A DNA stretch of 36,770 nt from Alicyclobacillus tolerans (GTDB lineage Bacteria; Bacillota; Bacilli; Alicyclobacillales; Alicyclobacillaceae), in the NCBI RefSeq assembly GCF_001447355.1, contig NZ_JXBW01000025.1, positions 1 through 36,770 on the forward strand, in the 5' to 3' direction. Shown here one piece after another: positions 33,855-36,770 of this stretch (position 1 is the first letter of the stretch; each line of letters opens with the position of its first letter). The notes below the pieces were generated by a model. That model was given only the letters and a program-made list of their open reading frames with translations. It was not told the DNA's origin and did not search any database. Made by a program: the position numbers and the translations under genes.

Positions 33855-34124
33855 CTAACGGCCGGACAGCCAACTGGATAGCCAGGATGGCCGCACATGT
33901 TCGGGTAATACTGCGAGGTCCAGCCCATCCGGGTCATTTTGGAGCGTTCGATTTCCGTGAATTGCAGATTTTTCGCCGTACACGTTGCCAAAACCTTGAT
34001 TATGTTTCGAATGGTTCTGGAAACCGGATGCCCAGGTGTTGCCCATGTTGAGACAGGATGCACCTGAAATCTGATGAATCTGAATGCTGCCGATGATGAA
34101 AGTCGGTGACAGCGCGTTGTTCAC
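33855..34124 (-). CDS. GerPA/GerPF-like small protein
   Basis: 89 residues, one module closest to the first half of the two-module gene: PTFIIGSIQIHQISG, CLNMGNTWASGFQNHSK, HNQGFGNVYGEKSA, NRTLQNDPDGLD. The N-x-G ... SK-x-x-G-x-G pattern is that of the GerPA/GerPF family (compare VNFGD ... SKT-x-x-GSG). It lacks the QQNAG motif. The start is GTG 34124 with GGGAGGGG five bases before it. It lies 30 bp after the GerPC-like gene and 42 bp before the Hsp20 gene, so it is within the same transcript. Confidence 0.6.
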   Translation of the reverse strand: MNNALSPTFIIGSIQIHQISGASCLNMGNTWASGFQNHSKHNQGFGNVYGEKSAIHGNRTLQNDPDGLDLAVLPEHVRPSWLSSWLSGR

Positions 34125-34154
34125 GCGTTCCCCTCCCTGTCAAAAATGCGTGAT

Positions 34155-34505
34155 TTACGTATCGCTTGCCCGTGCGTTCGTGTCTGTGAACGATACGCGA
34201 TATCCCGTCCCCGTTTGTGCGATCCCGCTTGGAGAGGAAGGTTGCGCCTCAATTCCCTTCGCACCTGGATTCTCAATGCCAAAGTTATTTCCGAAATTGA
34301 GCGTCCCACTCAGTTCATCAATGTCGAAATGGTCCACGCGAAATAGCAATTCTCGAAGCGCAACCTGGTCGACATGCAGATGCTGAACCGTCACCTGTAC
34401 TGTATGTTTCGACTGTTCGTCCAAGGCATCGCGCACGGCTTGCACGAGTTCTTCCAGACGATCCACCATCTCGCGTTCGCGTCTATGTCTGCGAAAACCC
34501 AGCAT
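34155..34505 (-). CDS. GerPC-like protein (candidate)
   Basis: 116 residues. The N-terminus is basic and then strongly helical (MVDRLEELVQAVRDALDEQ, possible coiled coil). A beta segment follows (VQVTVQHLHVDQV ... LLFRVDHFDIDELSG and TLNFGNNFG), then a polar tail. The 'F-I-x-L-SGTLN-G' ending of the beta part recalls GerPC, and the adjoining GerPA/GerPF-like genes support this, but the match is short. Start ATG 34505 has TAGGAGGAA close before it; the frame opens at 34541. First gene of the minus-strand unit, divergent from two more GerP-like genes. Confidence 0.5.
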   Translation of the reverse strand: MLGFRRHRREREMVDRLEELVQAVRDALDEQSKHTVQVTVQHLHVDQVALRELLFRVDHFDIDELSGTLNFGNNFGIENPGAKGIEAQPSSPSGIAQTGTGYRVSFTDTNARASDT

Positions 34506-34609
34506 CGCACTTCCTCCTACGGGCGCTCGGCCTCGTTTCATGTATATGTACGAGCCGCACTTTTACGCCTCAGCGTGGCGTGTGGCAGTTCTGCACCCTC
34601 GAGTAGGCG

Positions 34610-34617
34610 CATACAAT
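34610..34617 (+). promoter_or_regulatory. Possible mother-cell sigma (SigE/SigK-like) -10 element
   Basis: CATACAAT matches the -10 core typical of SigE promoters (and partly SigK) and lies about 25 bp before ATG 34642. I see no convincing -35, and the leader would be very short, so this is a pointer only. Confidence 0.25.
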
Positions 34618-34641
34618 CGGCAAGAAGACGGGGGTGGGAGT

Positions 34642-34896
34642 ATGCCCACATGGATTCTCGTAGACCGCATCGATCACAATTCCGCACAACAAAATGCAGG
34701 ATTATTTGTCGGCATCACAGCACACGGAGGATTCGACGCCAATATGAAGATCGACCGCGGCCGCGCTAGTGTTTATGGATTTTGGAACCTATGCCCCAAT
34801 TGGTACGCAGCAAACCTGAGTGGATGGACGTGGCTCGATGGAGCCATTGACGATCGCGATAGGAAACCAACACTGTCTGTAAAAAGAGGCGACTGA
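34642..34896 (+). CDS. GerPA/GerPF-like small protein of the QQNAG type
   Basis: 84 residues: MPTWILVDRIDHNSA, QQNAGLFVGITAHGGFDANM, KIDRGRASVYGFWN, then WTWLDGAIDDRDRKPT. It aligns along its length with the 33050-33298 product (MPT start, QQNAG, G-[WF]-D-[AT], K-[NSID]-x-G-x-[AG]-x-[VF]-[YF]-G, DG-I-D-D-KP). Translation starts at ATG 34642 after GGGGGTGGGAG; the frame is open to 34540 but the extra part is unrelated. No secretion signal. Divergent from the minus-strand cluster, with 136 bp between the starts. Confidence 0.6.
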   Translation: MPTWILVDRIDHNSAQQNAGLFVGITAHGGFDANMKIDRGRASVYGFWNLCPNWYAANLSGWTWLDGAIDDRDRKPTLSVKRGD

Positions 34897-34897
34897 C

Positions 34898-35143
34898 ATG
34901 CCAACGTGGATCATCGGAAAACACATTGTGAGCAACGTACCTCAACAGAACGCTGGCGTCTGGGTGGGAGCGCATACGTTTGGCGGCTTTGATGCAAGTG
35001 CGAAGACAAACCAGGGGCAGGCTGCTATTTTTGGGTCTGCAAACTGGCTCCCCACGCAGCGAAGCATCAATGTCGACCAGGCTAGTGTGTATAACGGTGT
35101 CATGTATGACACAGATGTCAAAGACACGTTTCGCTTCGGATGA
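34898..35143 (+). CDS. GerPA/GerPF-like small protein of the QQNAG type
   Basis: 81 residues: MPTWIIGKHIVSNVP, QQNAGVWVGAHTFGGFDASA, KTNQGQAAIFGSANW, ending VYNGVMYDTDVKDTF. It is a clear paralogue of the preceding gene, which it follows by a single base (TGACATG), so the pair is coupled and probably arose by tandem duplication. AGAGGCG serves as ribosome site. Function unknown; spore coat or germination role inferred from the GerP-like pattern and the neighbours. Confidence 0.6.
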   Translation: MPTWIIGKHIVSNVPQQNAGVWVGAHTFGGFDASAKTNQGQAAIFGSANWLPTQRSINVDQASVYNGVMYDTDVKDTFRFG

Positions 35144-35189
35144 TAACGCGTCGTCAGTGACCTTGAATTTCGATGAAACGACCTAACGG

Positions 35190-35198
35190 TGGTACACT
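35190..35198 (+). promoter_or_regulatory. Possible extended -10 promoter of the Dabb-family gene
   Basis: TGGTACACT combines the TGn extension with a four-of-six -10 (TACACT), 32 bp before the ATG. No good -35 at the expected distance, as is usual for extended -10 promoters. Confidence 0.3.
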
Positions 35199-35230
35199 GA
35201 TGGGGACAATCGAAGTGGAGGTATCTTTGC

Positions 35231-35530
35231 ATGTACGAACATATGGTACTCTTCCGATTTGCATCCGAACCTTCAAAAGACCAACTCAATACCTTATACG
35301 CCATGGCTCGTCAATTCCCAAAGCATATCCCAGGTATCGTGGATGTCGCCATTGGCCGCGATACGACTGGGCGCAATCAAGGTTTCCAAGTCGGATTAAC
35401 GGTGCGTTTTGTCGACCGCGCAGCCCTCGATGCCTATGGGCCTCACCCTAAGCATCAGGAATTGGTTCAGTATAGCCTGGAGATGGGAAGAACGGACATT
35501 ATCGTCGTCGACTTCCCAATCGAAAGCTGA
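35231..35530 (+). CDS. Dabb family protein (stress-responsive alpha/beta barrel)
   Basis: 99 residues with the Dabb (SP1-like, ferredoxin-type dimeric barrel) pattern: an N-terminal strand MYEHMVLFRF, a helix of the type SKDQLNTLYAMARQFPKHIPG, the GRDTTGRNQGFQVGLTVRF core, and YGPHPKHQELVQY near the end. Such small proteins form dimers; a few are enzymes or stress proteins, but most are uncharacterised. GGAGGT precedes ATG 35231 by seven bases. It stands alone, between the GerP-like pair and a converging GGDEF gene. Confidence 0.85.
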   Translation: MYEHMVLFRFASEPSKDQLNTLYAMARQFPKHIPGIVDVAIGRDTTGRNQGFQVGLTVRFVDRAALDAYGPHPKHQELVQYSLEMGRTDIIVVDFPIES

Positions 35531-35549
35531 AACAAAGATCAGACGCACA

Positions 35550-35583
35550 AGGCGGCTGGACATCTAACGATGCACCGCCGCCT
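35550..35583. terminator. Possible bidirectional hairpin between the Dabb and GGDEF genes
   Basis: AGGCGGC pairs with GCCGCCT (7 bp) across a 20-base loop that contains the GGDEF-gene stop. Weak: long loop and no clear T run on either strand. Confidence 0.25.
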
Positions 35584-36568
35584 CCTTGCGTGTGCGTTTG
35601 TTCACATAGAGCCGCTCGTCGGCTTTCGCATAGCACGCCTCAAACGTCGTGCCATCCACACCCCATTCCGCACCGCCTACAGAGACAGCATAAAGCCCGT
35701 TGGCACGATTGCCAACGGCGTTCTGAATCTGCAACATGAAATCGTGCCAATGCACCTTCGACTGGCAAAGGATGATAAATTCATCGCCCCCCAGGCGGCC
35801 GATGAGACCACCAGCGTCCACGCACGTCGAAATGGCACGCACAATGTTGCGTAGCACGCGATCACCGGTTGGATGTCCGTACGTATCGTTGATCTCTTTG
35901 AAATTGTCGACATCGACCAACCCGAGGATCAGATGTTCTTTATCATGCAACCGCGAACGATGATGATTGACCAAGCGTGGGACTCGGCTTTCAATACCGC
36001 GGCGATTCCAAGCACCCGTAAGCAAATCGCGTTGGCTGGCATGTTCAGCGATCCGCAAGGCCATGATCATATCCAGTGCCAGCGATACCTGTGTAGCACA
36101 GGCGTCAACAAGCGCATTGCTCATCTCGGCCGTCATCCGCGTCGCGGCCCGTGTGCGGGCGACAAGGATAGCACCACGCACTTCTTCGCGTGAATAAATC
36201 GGCCATACGCCAAATTCCAACAACCCGTAGCCACGCACGAGCTCGGCAAGTGATGGATTGGGTATGTCTTCTGCCAACAACCAACGATCCGTAGGAACGT
36301 CAAGCGTAAGGCTCGTTTCGAAGAGAGAACGAAGTCCACTGACAAACTGGCCATCATCTGCGAATGCACCCCAGGGCGCAAAAGCAGCCGGAGGCTGCGG
36401 AACGAAGTCCGTTTCGATACCACGCTTTCTGTAAATAAAACAGCCGGTGTCGATTTGCCCAAATTCTCGTAAAGCCTCGCCAGCGAGTTCCAGCAGTTCG
36501 ATTCCGCGCTGGGCTCTGCCCCATTCCCTCGTATGAGCATAAAGCCTGCGCAGCAAGTTGGCTTCCAT
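35564..36568 (-). CDS. GGDEF-domain protein with GAF-like sensor region (probable diguanylate cyclase)
   Basis: 334 residues from the preferred ATG 36568; the frame is open to ATG 36616 (350 residues), but only 36568 has a GGGAG/GGAG site upstream. The N-terminal part (about 1-175) looks like a soluble GAF-type sensor (FGVWPIYSREEVRGAILVAR, then a long helix). The GGDEF domain begins at RDLLTGAWNRRGIE and has DVDNFKEINDTYGHPTGDRVL and the intact active site RLGGDEF (260-264). It should therefore make c-di-GMP. The RxxD inhibitory site expected just before GGDEF is absent, so product feedback of the usual kind is unlikely. No membrane segment. Confidence 0.85.
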   Translation of the reverse strand: MEANLLRRLYAHTREWGRAQRGIELLELAGEALREFGQIDTGCFIYRKRGIETDFVPQPPAAFAPWGAFADDGQFVSGLRSLFETSLTLDVPTDRWLLAEDIPNPSLAELVRGYGLLEFGVWPIYSREEVRGAILVARTRAATRMTAEMSNALVDACATQVSLALDMIMALRIAEHASQRDLLTGAWNRRGIESRVPRLVNHHRSRLHDKEHLILGLVDVDNFKEINDTYGHPTGDRVLRNIVRAISTCVDAGGLIGRLGGDEFIILCQSKVHWHDFMLQIQNAVGNRANGLYAVSVGGAEWGVDGTTFEACYAKADERLYVNKRTRKEAAVHR

Positions 36569-36770
36569 GTCTCCATCTCCCGCGATGAACAACGTCCGGC
36601 CAATGGTTGGTTCCATGTCATCGACGGACGTCAGATACCTGCACCGAATCTTAGATCACATAAGTTCAATACTGAAATTCGACGTGCGAAATTCCGTTCC
36701 TGCTCGCCGCCTCACAACTGAAAACACGTTTCATCCATTTAAGATGAGCGTTTTGCAGATTTCTAAGCCC

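Noticed and set aside
36617-36770. Right end of the window
   Set aside because: No open frame with a ribosome site, RNA gene or clear promoter could be supported in this short stretch.

Overview
The window looks like chromosomal DNA of an aerobic, spore-forming member of the Bacillota, most plausibly an Alicyclobacillus/Sulfoacidibacillus-type bacillus. This is inferred from several things: a Bacillus-style FadR regulon with the Bacillus-type operator, FadF/FadN-type beta-oxidation genes, a KimA-type potassium importer, strong AGGAGG-like ribosome sites with frequent GTG/TTG starts, and a cluster of GerP-like spore proteins. I see no tRNA, rRNA, CRISPR array, transposase or phage gene.

Layout. 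1-1.0 kb: an MgtC/SapB membrane protein gene (+) whose frame is broken by a run of 37 G. 0.9-6.3 kb (all -): thiol peroxidase, a DUF488 protein, an overlapping pair of membrane-anchored extracytoplasmic proteins (beta-propeller-like and phosphodiester-glycosidase/NAGPA-like) and a FUSC-family transporter. 6.4-10.2 kb (-): a four-gene oppBCDF-type ABC transporter operon without a binding-protein gene. 10.4-12.3 kb (-): a KimA-like K+ importer with its own promoter and terminator.

12.5-20.0 kb (-): one operon, nrdA-nrdB-cbiP-cbiB-cobD. Its leader carries an NrdR box in the promoter, then a complete cobalamin riboswitch, then an intrinsic terminator. Class I ribonucleotide reductase, which needs no B12, is thus placed with three late cobalamin-synthesis genes under one B12 switch. 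20.0-32.5 kb: a fatty-acid degradation locus. A six-gene operon (-) runs fadF-fadN-fadA-fadE-fadD-thioesterase, and fadR-etfB-etfA (+) diverges from it, with a FadR operator between the two. The dehydrogenase, the multifunctional hydratase/dehydrogenase, the thiolase, ETF and a membrane Fe-S oxidoreductase together make a complete route from free fatty acid to quinone.

32.5-35.1 kb: the least familiar region. Six related modules (GerPA/GerPF-like, four with a QQNAG signature) lie in five small genes on both strands, together with a GerPC-like gene and an Hsp20/alpha-crystallin gene. It is probably a spore-coat or germination locus expressed in the mother cell, and is my candidate for an undescribed system. 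35.2-36.6 kb: a Dabb-family protein (+) and a GAF-like/GGDEF protein (-).
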